Of a stretch of DNA of 64,000 nucleotides, positions 10,320 through 21,401 are shown piece after piece. The position numbers and the translations under genes were made by a program. This DNA comes from Ligustrum vulgare. Lineage: Eukaryota; Streptophyta; Magnoliopsida; Lamiales; Oleaceae. Each line of letters begins with the position of its first letter. Position 1 is the first letter of the stretch. The notes under the pieces are model-generated. The model worked only from the letters and a program-made list of their open reading frames with translations, searched no databases and was not told the origin of the DNA. The stretch is taken from positions 25,055,491 to 25,119,490 of the forward strand of contig OY743190.1 of the NCBI GenBank assembly GCA_963555705.1. Reading direction: 5' to 3'.

Positions 10320-12083
10320 TTAGATCGGGGCATTCCTAGCTACAACGTCTATTTCATTCCCCGAGCCATCGTCTTCTTCATCCAGGCCATCCTCAGATTC
10401 TGACAAGATTAGCCCTTCAGTAAGGTCAGGATCAGCTCTAAGATCCTCGTCCTTCACTTCAACACCTTTGGCCCGGATTATGGCCCGGGCTTGTTTGAAT
10501 GCGTAGTTGTATTCGCCCGACGCATATTCGCCCTGAAGAAGGCTGACCTCTGCTGATTTCTTGAAGTTTTCTACTGCCAGTGCTCGAGCAGTCTCAGCAG
10601 CAAACAACTTCTCCTCAAAGTCTTTCTGAGTTCACTCAAGCTCGAGCCTCAATTCCTCAACCTCATCCTTGGCTTCCTCGAGCTGAGCCTTCAGGCTTCA
10701 TGTTCCTTCTGCATTTTCTTCTGCTCGTCCTCGAGATGGCGAACATGTATCTCGCGTATGGCGATGGATCGGCCCAGGCCTTACACTTTGTCCTCCTCAT
10801 TAATTGCCCTAAGGGCAAGCCCTTGCGAAATGTTGAGCGCCTACATAAATAATTTCAGTTAGCTTGAGATTAAAAGATTGACAAACTTAACAAGATTTTA
10901 CCTTTGTAAAATAAGCCTCGAGGTGCTTAATGCTCTCGCCCGGGCTGACCTCGTTCCGGTATTTGGACACAACATCGGGTGCTTGAGATGCTGCCGGAAC
11001 TGGATCGTCTTCGAGATCGATGAAGTCCAGCGCTGGAGACTTGTCGACTGGGGAGACACAAGGAGGAGGAGGAGTGACCTTGCAATCCTCATCCCTCAAC
11101 AGCATGTTAGACACCTCTCCAGGCCCACTCATAACCAGTGGTTGGGGCCTCTTTTTTGTCTTCTTAGTAGGGGGCCAAACTCCAGTTCCCCCGGCCTTCC
11201 CCTAGATAAAATTCTTGAGTGATGATGGATCAAAAGTCATAGCTCCTTCTGCAGAGATAAAACGAAGTTATTAGTTCGAGCAGTTTAAAAATAAAATAGA
11301 AGAGAGAAAGGTATCCGGGCTCCTACCCCCGAAGTTCACCACTCCAGCAAGATCGAGGACTTCATCCCCGAGCAAGTCATCTAAGTTGATGACTAAAGGC
11401 TCTAATTACTCGAGCAATTGCCTATCTCTCTCTAAGGCCTCAAAATAGGCCTAACCCTCGTTGAACTTAGCAGTGTTCGGGACAAACCACTCTGACCAAA
11501 AGGGATGCCCGGGTTCCTGAGGAATGACATAGAAAAATCTCCCTTTCCAACCCCGGAGGGTGCTCGGCATCCTAGGTGTTTTGAATCCACGCCGACTAGA
11601 TAGGTAAGCAAAGCAAGAAAAATGGGGGAGTTGTTTAAGCTCGAGCACCATCCTACAAAGGTCTAACCAGGGTACAATGGAAAGAAACTTACAAGCAATA
11701 AAAAAATACACGAGCATTCTCCACCCATTCGGCACTAGTTGCCCCGGGCACATAGAATGCTTGATTAGAAACTCAATAAAAAAGGGATGTAGTGGCCACC
11801 TCAGCCCAACCTTCAAAGCATCCCTATATACCAAGAACTCCCCCTCATGAGCGCTCACCATCCTATCCTCAGTGGTCGAGGCCCTAACATCACACCTAGG
11901 CATCAACCCAAACTCTCTCGCAACCTCGATGATCTCATCCTGGGCCCGAGGCCTAACGTCCACTAGATCCACCATGGGAATTAAGGTATTTCCTAGGTCC
12001 TCGAGCCTATTCTGCTCGTTACTCAAGCTGCTCAATGAGTTCGTGCTATTGCTACTGGTCGAACTACTATCGCTACTGGACAT
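10320..12083 (-). pseudogene. Antisense gene of the Retand-like element (Transposase_28, PF04195-like), three exons
   Basis: Reads on - inside the 3' region of the + element. Exon 1 (12083-11327): a Ser-rich start, then a phrase matching the plant 'putative gypsy-type transposon' family (VGLRWPLHPFF, QLVPNGWRMLVYF, GWKGRFFYV). Exon 2 (11248-10902) is Pro/Lys-rich. Exon 3 (10840-10320) has coiled-coil-like heptads and an acidic tail (SESEDGLDEEDDGSG). Splice signals are clean (GG|GTAGGA, CTGCAG|AA, AAAG|GTAAAA, TGTAG|GC) and keep one frame across both joints. Nonsense codons occur in all three exons (for example just after NEG at 11451), plus a frameshift in exon 3. Known: Tat-lineage elements may carry antisense ORFs with introns. 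Function of the protein is not established. Confidence 0.75.
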
Positions 12084-12234
12084 TTCCTATGTAAAAGCTA
12101 AAAATTAACACTGCTTAAAAGATCGAACTCTTACCTCGAAGTCAAGCACACCTAAACACACCACCTAGCCCGAGCACGATCAACTGACTTAAGCTCTCAA
12201 GGAGTTGTGAGCGTGAAAATGAGGAGGCTCCCAG

Positions 12235-12242
12235 TTTATAAA
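12235..12242 (-). promoter_or_regulatory. TATA-like box for the antisense gene
   Basis: TTTATAAA lies about 150 bp upstream of the antisense start codon at 12083. This would put a start site near 12205. The position suits a plant core promoter; transcription is not shown by sequence alone. Confidence 0.45.
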
Positions 12243-12615
12243 GGTGAAAAGCGCGCGAATTCCAAATGTCGCGTGATCTGAGCCGTAAGAGACGCCACCT
12301 GTCAGTGATCCAGCCGCCACGTGGCATGCCAAACATCATCTCCATTCTGAACGACGTGACAACTGACAAAACTGTCTACTCACCCCCGGATCATTTTTCA
12401 AGCATGACCAATGACAACCCCAATCAAACACATAAATCACCCGCAAAACAAGCCATCCCCGAGGAAGGAAATCATCCCCGAGGAGAATACATACCCCAAG
12501 GACTATCTCACACGTTCAAGGCCACGTATTGGTCGGGGTCATAACTGTTCAGGAGTGATCCTCGTGACCGGTTGAGGGACCCCCTATCTGACGTGGAATA
12601 TCTGTTTCCTACGAA

Positions 12616-12957
12616 TGTTAGGAGTTATATCCTAATCCAACATTTAACAACACAATCCCTAAAAAATAGGAAGATGATCCCTAACAAGACTAATGCAATG
12701 CAGGTATTTCAGTCTTATTATAACTCATCTAGATATCTCTATAAATACATGGCATTCAATTATAATTCAGGTAAACAATTATTGTTCTTCCAATTTATAG
12801 CATTTTGCATAAATTTTCTTCTTTCTCTTTACTGACTTAAGCATCGGAGGGGCGACGAGGACACAGCTCCTCGCCTTTATTGCAGGTATTCGGAGATCCA
12901 GTTCATGCTAGTTTATTGTTCAAGCTCAGAATATTTCAGGTGCGATTTTTTGCATCA
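12616..12957 (+). repeat. 3' LTR of the Tat-lineage element (5' edge tentative)
   Basis: Proposed from TGTTAGGAGTTATATCC to a TGCATCA end. It contains TATAAATA at 12740-12747 and, about 90 bp further, GACTTAAGCATCGGAGGGGC and a GC-rich block around CTCCTCGCC, which resemble R/U5 of Tat-type LTRs. The 3' edge (TG...CA rule) is better supported than the 5' edge. The 5' LTR is outside the window, so neither can be checked by LTR alignment. Confidence 0.5.
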
Positions 12958-13085
12958 TTAGTCTCCAAGATTTGTTATTCTATACATTTTTTGGATTATA
13001 TTGAGGTTCATGTCCATGGCTTGACCATTGTCTATGAGGACCTGTAACTATTTTTTTCAAAATTACTAGTTGTATGAGCATGACC

Positions 13086-13959
13086 TAGAGGTGTCAAGAC
13101 GGACGGACCGTGAAAATCAATCCCGATCGACTTGGAATCGCAGGCTGACCCGTGACCCAAGTGAGTAGTTCATTGGTCAAAAAGGTGTTAATCACGAATT
13201 TTGTGGGTTTTGATTAACTTGCTTGCCCGTGAAACAATAAAAAAAAAATAAGAAAGATATTTTAAAATTTTAAATTTGAGCAACTAAATTAGAGTTATGT
13301 TGGTGTCAACTTAGTTGGGAATTAGTACTTAAACTAAACGCCCTTGTTTGGTAACAATTAAAATATAGATTTTAATATAATCAAAGTCAACAATTAATCA
13401 AAACCACATATTTCATAAAACCCATAACTTTTCAACCACATATATCATCCACTTTTATCAAAGTCTATTAAAAATTTCATTTTAATCTCCACCAAATGAG
13501 GGCTAAATTATAGTAAAGTAAATGTCAACCTAGTTGGAATGTATTTAAACTATAAATATTTTACAGTAGTAATTAGAAATACAATTTAGTTGGTATTTGT
13601 TTATATTGTATTTAACTTTGTAAGTTAGAAATAATTCATGTGACATAAGATATAATTTGAATTCTATGTAAAATTTTCTTTTTAGAAAATGAATTTATCA
13701 TTTTGTTCATTTTGTACTTACCAATTTAACAAAAAAAAATCTATATTTTTATTCATACGAGCCAAATTGGAATGAATCGCAACTCACATGGGCTCAATTA
13801 GGATGGGCCAGCGAAGGGACCTGGGTTGTAATTCAAAATTTGTGGGCTGACCTGGACAGTCCCGTAAACCCGCAGCAAGCAGGCTTTTCTTTACGGGCCG
13901 TTACGGAACTCATATGTTGGCGGGCCGACCCGGTCTGGACCACTCGGATTGACACTCTA
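13086..13959. mobile_element. hAT-like non-autonomous element with TAGAGGTGTCAA ends
   Basis: 874 bp. The left end TAGAGGTGTCAAG and right end (inverted) TAGAGTGTCAATCCG are imperfect inverted repeats. GC-rich subterminal blocks rich in CGGGCCG flank an AT-rich core. The 8-bp flanks (GCATGACC, GTATTAAA) do not match well, so the target duplication has decayed or the edges are off by a little. No coding capacity. Confidence 0.5.
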
Positions 13960-15300
13960 GTATTAAAATGTCATAAATACCCCTTGAATTAAACAAAACT
14001 CAAATTACTATTATAAGAATTATTCCATTAAAAGTATGCATGTTTATGATCCACATATACTTTATGAAAAAAGATAAAATTTAAATGAAATATTAAACGA
14101 CGAAATTTCAGAATTACATAGAACGAGAAAAAGATTAAGTACAAGAGCTATAGAAATAAGAATCATATTACTTGTACATAGTAGTTTACCAATTTGGTTA
14201 CATATACATGATTTGGCAAGCATTCATCAACTTACACATCATATCATCTTCAAAATCAATAACTACAAACATACCAACACATCAATTGATAATCCAATCT
14301 GAACATTTGTTATGTACAAATAGATTAATTCTAGAAATAAATAGATAATTTAGTAGACTTGCAAAAAAAAGTAGAGAATATTTTAGGTTAATAAGAGAAC
14401 AAAAAATAAGACGAGAAACTATTATTATCTAGATTTTATTTGACAAATATAAAAAAGACTTCTTAAAAATTAGACAAAGATATTAATATTTTAGAAATAA
14501 TTAAGTAATAATAAACTTATAAATTTAGCATTTAAAAACTCAGTATACCCAGCTTGATATCAGAGATAGATTTAAAAGATTTAGAAAATGTCTAAAAATT
14601 ATCAAAAATAGAACTTAGAGTTTATAATTTTAAATCTAAAGATTTACTAAATAATAGTAACTGATCTTTAATAAAATAAATGTGTGGAAAATTTATACCC
14701 TTTAAAGAAGGGGGATTTTGATAACATAAACAACTAGGACAAATTTATTTTTACTAAATAAATTAGAAATAAATTTAGAAAAAACAACATAACAAAATTT
14801 AGAACAAGTTAAAAATCCTAGACAAGTTCAAGAAATTATTAATAATTTACCATTTGCAATAAAACAAATGATAAATATAACTAGTGATTATAAAAAATAT
14901 TCCAAGGCAGATATAGGAAACAAAAAAATTGTAAATAATCTATCAAAATAATTGATAACCCTAGAAAATCAAATTAAATCAATGACAAATATAATAAGCA
15001 AAATAGGAAATGTGTTAGGAGTATATGGAAACCATGGAACAAACAACTAACATATACAAAAAAATGATTTACATAAAAATAGATAATATTCAAGAAAATA
15101 TAGAAATGAAGTATCAAAATATAACAAAAATATATGAAGAAATGAAAAAAAGAAAATACAAAAGAATAATAACGTATAAAAAAATTAAAGCTATTAATAA
15201 ATTAGAAATAAACATGATAACTGAACAAATAAAAAAAGGGAATAATTACACAACTTACTTACCTTAGATAATCAAAATGATATTTACGGCAGTAAATAAA
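13960..15300 (+). other. A-rich degenerate region, possible old coding DNA
   Basis: No intact gene. The + strand is strongly A-biased, with broken frames made of Lys/Ile/Asn/Glu codons, for example around 14100-14300 and an 80-codon open stretch at 15025-15267 (Lys- and Ile-rich). A biased base use with persistent A on one strand is seen in decayed reverse-transcribing elements, including endogenous pararetroviruses, but I see no diagnostic motif. Treat as unknown repeat-derived DNA. Confidence 0.3.
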
Positions 15301-16263
15301 AAATTTGGTAAATACTCCATCTCCCTGTCAACATACAATCAACGATATCTTTATGAAATTCTTTGTTGCGTCTGTAGCCATATTCCTTTCTGATAATTAT
15401 TCACCCTCGAGCGACTGGCTACCGGACATTGACAGAGCACTGGGGACCAAAGCAACCAGTCCAACGACGCAATTATTCCCTAGAGGTGCTGTAATTTGTT
15501 ATTGAAGGTACGATCAAAATCAAATCTTTCTCCTTGTGTAGGAAATATTTCAACTTCGGAAAGAAGGTTGAAGATGAAGAAGATGATATTGAAGAAATCT
15601 TGAAATTTAGCTCCTTTTCAGATTATCAAGCTGAATTTTCCAGTGCGATCATTATCTGCAGGTCCAGAAGTTTTCGAGCAAGTCTATCAAATGGATTCTT
15701 TTCATAGATTTTACCATTCTTTAACCAAAATCTTCTTTGATTACAGCTTCTCCCTTCTCCGTACTAATTCGATGGAGCTTGATTCGTTGTATGAGCCTTA
15801 ATCACCCTAAATCAAGAGCAATACTCGCTGAAAGGAGAAAAACGTATACCCGGGAAGGGGAGATGTATTCAGGTTGTGATATAATTAAGAAGTAAAGTGT
15901 TTTTTGGTCTTTTCTCTTTTTTAGATTTCAATAAACTTTTATCCATCCCTCTTTAGTAGTTTCAGAGTGGTCGGATCAACTCTCCCACAGCTTTTTGGGG
16001 AGCCTTGTTCTTTTCTCTTTACTCGTCAATTGGATTATGATTAGAGCCTAATTTTTTCATCTAATTTTTTATAGTTCAATTGATCATCAACAATGCTCTA
16101 AAATGGAAAATAAATAATGCTGAAAAAATGTTTGGTTTGAACGTATATCTAAATGGGTATATTTTATAACACTGAAAAAATGATTGTCAATTTGATTAGA
16201 CAATTTTCTCAGCATTGTGGGGAAGATTAATAGCTTAAAATCATACAAATACATCATATTATG

Positions 16264-16318
<55 letters not shown>

Positions 16319-16700
16319 GCAATTGATAATTCAAACCAGAAGTTCGATTGAAAATCCGAACGAAAAGTTCAAAGATAACATAATTACAAGATGCAATATT
16401 TAAAAGAGATTAATAAAATTTCCTATACTAGATACAAATGCTCTATTTCATATTGATGTATGGCACGCATGAAGCGTAGCAATATCTGATTTGAACAAAG
16501 ATCATCAAATAAATAGGGTAAATGACACAAAACGTCTCTACATTTGTCATTCATTGTGAAAAACGTCACAACATTCTATTTTTTGACACAAAATATCCCA
16601 ACGTTCTCATTTTTTGTGCAAAGCATCCTTTGTGTTGAATTAGACAACAATCCACCATGTTCTTCAGTCTAAACAGTCAAATATTAAAATTATGAGGGGT
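15300..16700. other. Intergenic stretch without a recognisable gene
   Basis: Contains a TA microsatellite (16265-16314) and unique-looking AT-rich DNA. A 66-codon frame at 15305-15505 has no recognisable motif. 16510-16720 has short repeats around AAAACGTC and TTTTTGACACAAAATATCC that look like decayed transposon DNA. Confidence 0.5.
16265..16314. repeat. (TA)n microsatellite
   Basis: About 25 uninterrupted TA units. Confidence 0.95.
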
Positions 16701-16701
16701 A

Positions 16702-17395
16702 TTATTGTCCAACCACACTATAAACCATTTTCCTTCCAGACGCTCTTGCTGCTGCTTTCATTTTTTTAGCAGCAATAGATCTTATCTCAACAGTCTTAAT
16801 CCGGGATTTCGTCTGTTCGATCTCGGACGTTGCTTTCAGAACATCTGCCTTTGCAGCTTCACCTACTTTCTTAAACTTCTCCATCTCAAAAGTTAACTTT
16901 TGAAGCTCCCTCGTAACATCCAAGGGATCTTTCTGTACTTTCTGCCTTGTTTGGTTTAACTCTTTTTCAAGTGACAAGATTTTTGAGGTATTTGAAGACA
17001 ACCTTTGACGAGTCTTTTCGAGCGACATTCTTTCTTTCTTGATTTTCTTGTTATTATAGTATTCAACTGTCTCTCGAATATATGCAAGATCATTCGTGTT
17101 CCGGCTTAAGTTTAACTTAGCTTGTTTCAGTTCCGGTAAAATGGAAATAGGAGCAGGCTTCTCTCCCATTTCTGCAGCAGAATTCAATTTTTTTTTCATC
17201 TGGGTTTGCATTGAGGGCTGCATTTATTTCTGATGTTTCTTTCTGCAACTTCAATTTTAGTTCTTCGATAGTGTTTTTAGTGGTTTCCAGTTCCTTCAAA
17301 ACATCAAGGGTTTCCCTTTCTTTCATCATCAAATCTGTTTCCAACTTTGCAGCCTCTTCCTCCATATTTACAATGTCAACAATTTCACTACCGTT
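16702..17395 (-). pseudogene. WEB-family (DUF827) coiled-coil protein, truncated pseudogene
   Basis: On -, a splice acceptor (AAATGGCAG) at 17396 opens an exon reading NGSEIVDIVNMEEEAAKLET and ELETTKNTIEELKLKLQKE. A frameshift near 17180-17200 (T-run) breaks it, and it resumes with LPELKQAKLNLSRNTNDLA, LEKTRQRLSSNTSKILSLE, VTRELQKLTFEMEKFKKVG and ATSEIEQTKSRIKTVEIR. Order and wording match plant WEB/PMI-type proteins (weak chloroplast movement under blue light; At2g38370-like), which help chloroplast photorelocation. The first exon is not found upstream, and the end (after KMKAAARAS) diverges. A gene fragment. Confidence 0.75.
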
Positions 17396-17807
17396 CTGCC
17401 ATTTGCAAAACATTTTAAACTCGATTAGATAGAGAACATAACACAAAAATTTGCTCAGTTCTAGGTAATTACACTTCAAAATTAGGAACTAGTTGAATAA
17501 AAAGGTGAATAAGCAGCAGAATTTAGTAATTTACTCCAAATAAATAAATAAAAATAGAGCAAATGATTATGATGGTTTATTAAGGAGGCATATACTCATG
17601 AGAGAGTATATATTGATATAACTAATTGTAAATTTTCAGAAGAGATTCAAGTACTTGAAGTATTGAAAAATTGAGATCTCTTTAGTTATGTTTTGTGGGG
17701 AAAGAAATCGAATCGAGATGATAATTGTGTCGACACATTTTATAAAGCACTTGTGCAAAAGAAAACTGCAAAGCTGGCCGCATCATAATATAAATGATAG
17801 CGAGGAT

Positions 17808-18832
17808 TAGGGATGAACACGGTTTTGTTTGGGCAATTTTTGACAAAATTTCAAACCAAACCATTTAAAGAGGGTTGTGATTTTTCCAACTCAAACCAAA
17901 CCAAACCATTTCATTTTGTAAACCAAATCAAACCAAACATTTGTTTTTTACGGTTTGGTGCGGTTTCAAACCGCGGTTTACAAATGAAATAAATTAACAA
18001 GTTCTAAATAAGTTTAAGCATATATATTTGACTAGAATTTTGACTTAAAGTGTTGATATAAGTCAAAATAATATATTATATCACTAATAGAGAACAAAAA
18101 AATATAAGATGAAATATTAATTTTCACTTCTAATTACGTAATGAAGCGAAATTCAATCAGCAAGAAAACAAGTTTGGAAAACATATTTCAGAAGCGTGTA
18201 TCGACATCCAGCTTTTCACCAAGATAGCAAGTTTGAATCCTTTGACAGCTTATCAGTACATAAAAAATATTATTTTTTACTCCATACATAAATTTACTTA
18301 TTTATATTGGTGGAATATAAGTTTCTACTACATTTTTTTTAAATTGTAAGTTGGCCTTTATTAGAGAAATCAATAGAGTATTACCACAATTTGCATCCTA
18401 GAAACAATTGTAGTTAATTCATCTGCAATTTTAATAAGCTAAATGCTATAAAAATACGGATGAGTCATTTCATTATTGGGAAGACTAGCAACAAAATCTT
18501 TTGACAGTTTATCACTACATAAAAAATGTTATTTTTTCCTCCATACATATATTTATTCATACTTACATTGGTGGAATATTATAAGTTTCTGTTGCATTTT
18601 TTTTTTTTTAAATTGAAAGTTCTTATTTATTTTTTATTTTTATAATTTTTAAATTTTAGCGGGTTGGCGGTTTAAAATCGCGATTTTGAAAATTGAAACC
18701 AAAACCAAACCGTTTAAGACGGTTTGAAAATTTTTCAAACCAAACAATTTCACATTTGAAACCGAATCAAACCAAACAATTTGTTGCAATTTGGTCAGTT
18801 TTGCAGTTTGACGGTTTATTTGTTTACCCCTA
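17808..18832. mobile_element. hAT-like non-autonomous element, 1025 bp
   Basis: Ends TAGGGATGAACACGG and (inverted) TAGGGGTAAACAAATAAAC. 8-bp target duplication GCGAGGAT (17800-17807) / GAGAGGAT (18833-18840), 7 of 8 matching, typical of hAT. Subterminal blocks are full of AACCAAACC/GGTTTGG in both orientations. No transposase frame. Confidence 0.8.
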
Positions 18833-20149
18833 GAGAGGATAGTAAAAGGAATTATGTCGAAAAAAATGGACATAAAAATAGTTGGCAAAAGTATGCATTG
18901 CATTCAAGCTAAATTAAACTTAATATAAAATACCTATAGGTATAGTCGTAATACATAACTTGTTGCACAACGAATGCTTGTAGGCACAAGAAATCGTCAA
19001 ACCGCAAACCGAATCGAAACTATTGGTTTTAAACCGTTGGTTCGGTTCCACGTGGATCCGCCAATATTTTCAAGTCAAACCAAACCAAACCGTTTCAAAA
19101 TGGTTTGGTTTAGGTTTCAATTTTTAAAAATCTTTTAAACCAAACCAAACTGCTAATTTTTTAATTAAAAAATGAATTTTTATTCATTTAAATTTAGAGT
19201 TTTTTTCCCCAAAAAATTCAAATTTATATAATGAATAAAAGTTCTCGTCTATTTTTTATTTTTTTAAAAGTTCCAGTCTAATGTCCAACCACAAAATCTC
19301 ATTAACCTTTAACTCGAACCACCTTTTAACAACATACTCCAACCCTAAAACTCCATTAACATATAACTCACACCATCCGTAAACCACATACTCCAATCCC
19401 AAAAGCCCATTTAATTGAGATTCAAAACTAAAATGTTCCCACTTCCTAATTCAATCAGTCATTTTCTGTTTTCATTCGTCTTCCTTGCCTCCTTTCAACT
19501 TCCAAGTTCCTCTCCACTAATATCAATTAGATTCTTAGAACAATAGATATAGGCGATACGTATACTTCCAATTTCTTCCTGCATTTGATTTTATTTTGGA
19601 GAGTCATAAAAGATTTTTCGAACTATATCAGAAGGTTCAAATGAGGGTAAGAATTTGAATATCACATGTTTAAATTTCTTTGCAGACAATATCATTCTAT
19701 TATTTTATTTTATTTTTTAGAATTTATTCCTTGCTGAATTTCGGAATTTGGACAACAAAGGTAAGGCCAGCAAGAAGAGAGTCAAGACAAAATGTAATTA
19801 CTATAGAAAACTGTATAAGCATCATACTAAAAATTGCGGGACTAGTACTTTATGGAATCCTATCACACATTTATGTAAGAAAATTATCTGTATATGGTTT
19901 CAGATTTTAAAAAAAATGACTAGCTTTGGTATGTCTAAACTAGTGATTTTTCTAAAAATTTTGATAACAATAACCTGTTATGTTTGTTCGGAAATAAGTT
20001 AGGGAGCAAATACAATGCAATTACAAATTTACAATGATTTTTTTAACTTCATGTTTTTATTTTGAATTGAAAACAAATATGAATGAATTTAACATCTAAC
20101 ATTATTAGTTCTCGTATTATCTTATATATTAACTTACACTACAACAAAA

Positions 20150-20580
20150 ACAGCCTACGGCAACGCGCAAAAAATGTTGCAAAAGACCTTTTGCAACGTT
20201 CATGTGCATGTTACAAATCGCAGTGTTGCCGTAGAGGGAAAGGATACGGCAACGTTCATTGTGTGTTGCAAAAGGATGGATTGCGTGTTGCGGTAGACCT
20301 TTGGCAACGTTCACTACGCGTTGCGGTAGAGCTTTGGTAGCATTCATTGCGCGTTGCCTTTGATACTTTTGGCAACATTCATTGCGTGTTGCGGTAGACC
20401 TTTAGCAACGTTCTTTGCATATTGCGGTAGATACTTTTGGCAATAATCATTGCGCTTGCCGTTGATATTTTTAGCAACACTCGTTGCGCGTTGCCGTTGA
20501 TACTTTTAGCAACACTCTGTGCGCGTTGCTGTTGATACTTTTGGCAACACTCATTGCGCGTTGCCGTTGATCTTTAACAA
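20150..20580. repeat. CACTA left subterminal repeats
   Basis: About a dozen variants of GCGTTGCGGTAG / TTTGGCAACATTCATTGCG, alternating in orientation. In CACTA elements such subterminal repeats bind the element's own TNPA-like protein. Confidence 0.85.
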
Positions 20581-21401
20581 TTTTTTTTTAATTTTTTTTA
20601 AATCAATATAGATAATTCCACTGATAACCAACAAATTTCTCAAACATATATGTAATATGTAAAATATGAAACACATGTGCTATAAAAACAAATCAACTAT
20701 TCACAATAAAATGCAAGCATTTTAAAGAAAATTATACCACATATTTTAATACTTAACAAAAATTACGGTACTTTGTTCTCTAACATTAAAACAAAATCTG
20801 CAATATAGATTTTTCATCTACTTGATTGCACATCTAAAGTTTGACATTTACTATCCCTCTAAATTGCAACAATATCTCTAACAGACCAGTCGCCATACAA
20901 AAAGGAGCTATTATCACCATTTTCAACACGAATCATCATTAAAGATGAGTACTTCCCTAGCTTCTGAAGTCTAACTTGAACTATGCCCATGACAAACCAT
21001 CTTATGAGAGAACTGAAAATTTGACTTTTACCTGCAAAGACGACATAAAAGTTTAATCATCAGGACTCCAACTACACTGAATGCAAAAATGTAGAAATAA
21101 ATCATACTAAATATTAAAATTATCATTTTCGATTGTAAAACTTTACAGAAATTTGGACAGAGTCTCTCCTATAAATTGGACTTAACCAACCTGTAGAGGG
21201 ATATCACAACCACCATAATACTTTAAAACATCAAACTAAAAACTCATTCATCATCAAACTACAATCAAATCAATCCAAAATTCATCCCTAAATTCACGCC
21301 AACAATAATCTAGAATCAATACTCATCACAACCAAATCATTTCAAAACTTAATCCGCAACAATAGAAATTGAAATTCATCTGTAAATAAGTTTTACCTTC
21401 A

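Larger units (their letters stand above)
1..12957 (+). mobile_element. Tat-lineage (Retand/Ogre-like) Ty3/gypsy element, 3' portion, interrupted
   Basis: Old LTR retrotransposon whose 5' LTR, gag, protease and most of RT lie left of the window. Seen in order on +: RT tail with RNase H, a second RNase H-like domain, integrase, a long 3' non-coding region, a gene on the opposite strand, and an LTR. A second RNase H after the first, plus an antisense ORF before the 3' LTR, are known traits of the plant Tat lineage, Retand in particular. The element is split by another retrotransposon at 2218-9196; removing that insert and one copy of AGGAG rejoins the integrase frame. Several stops and frameshifts show that it is dead. 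Confidence 0.85.
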
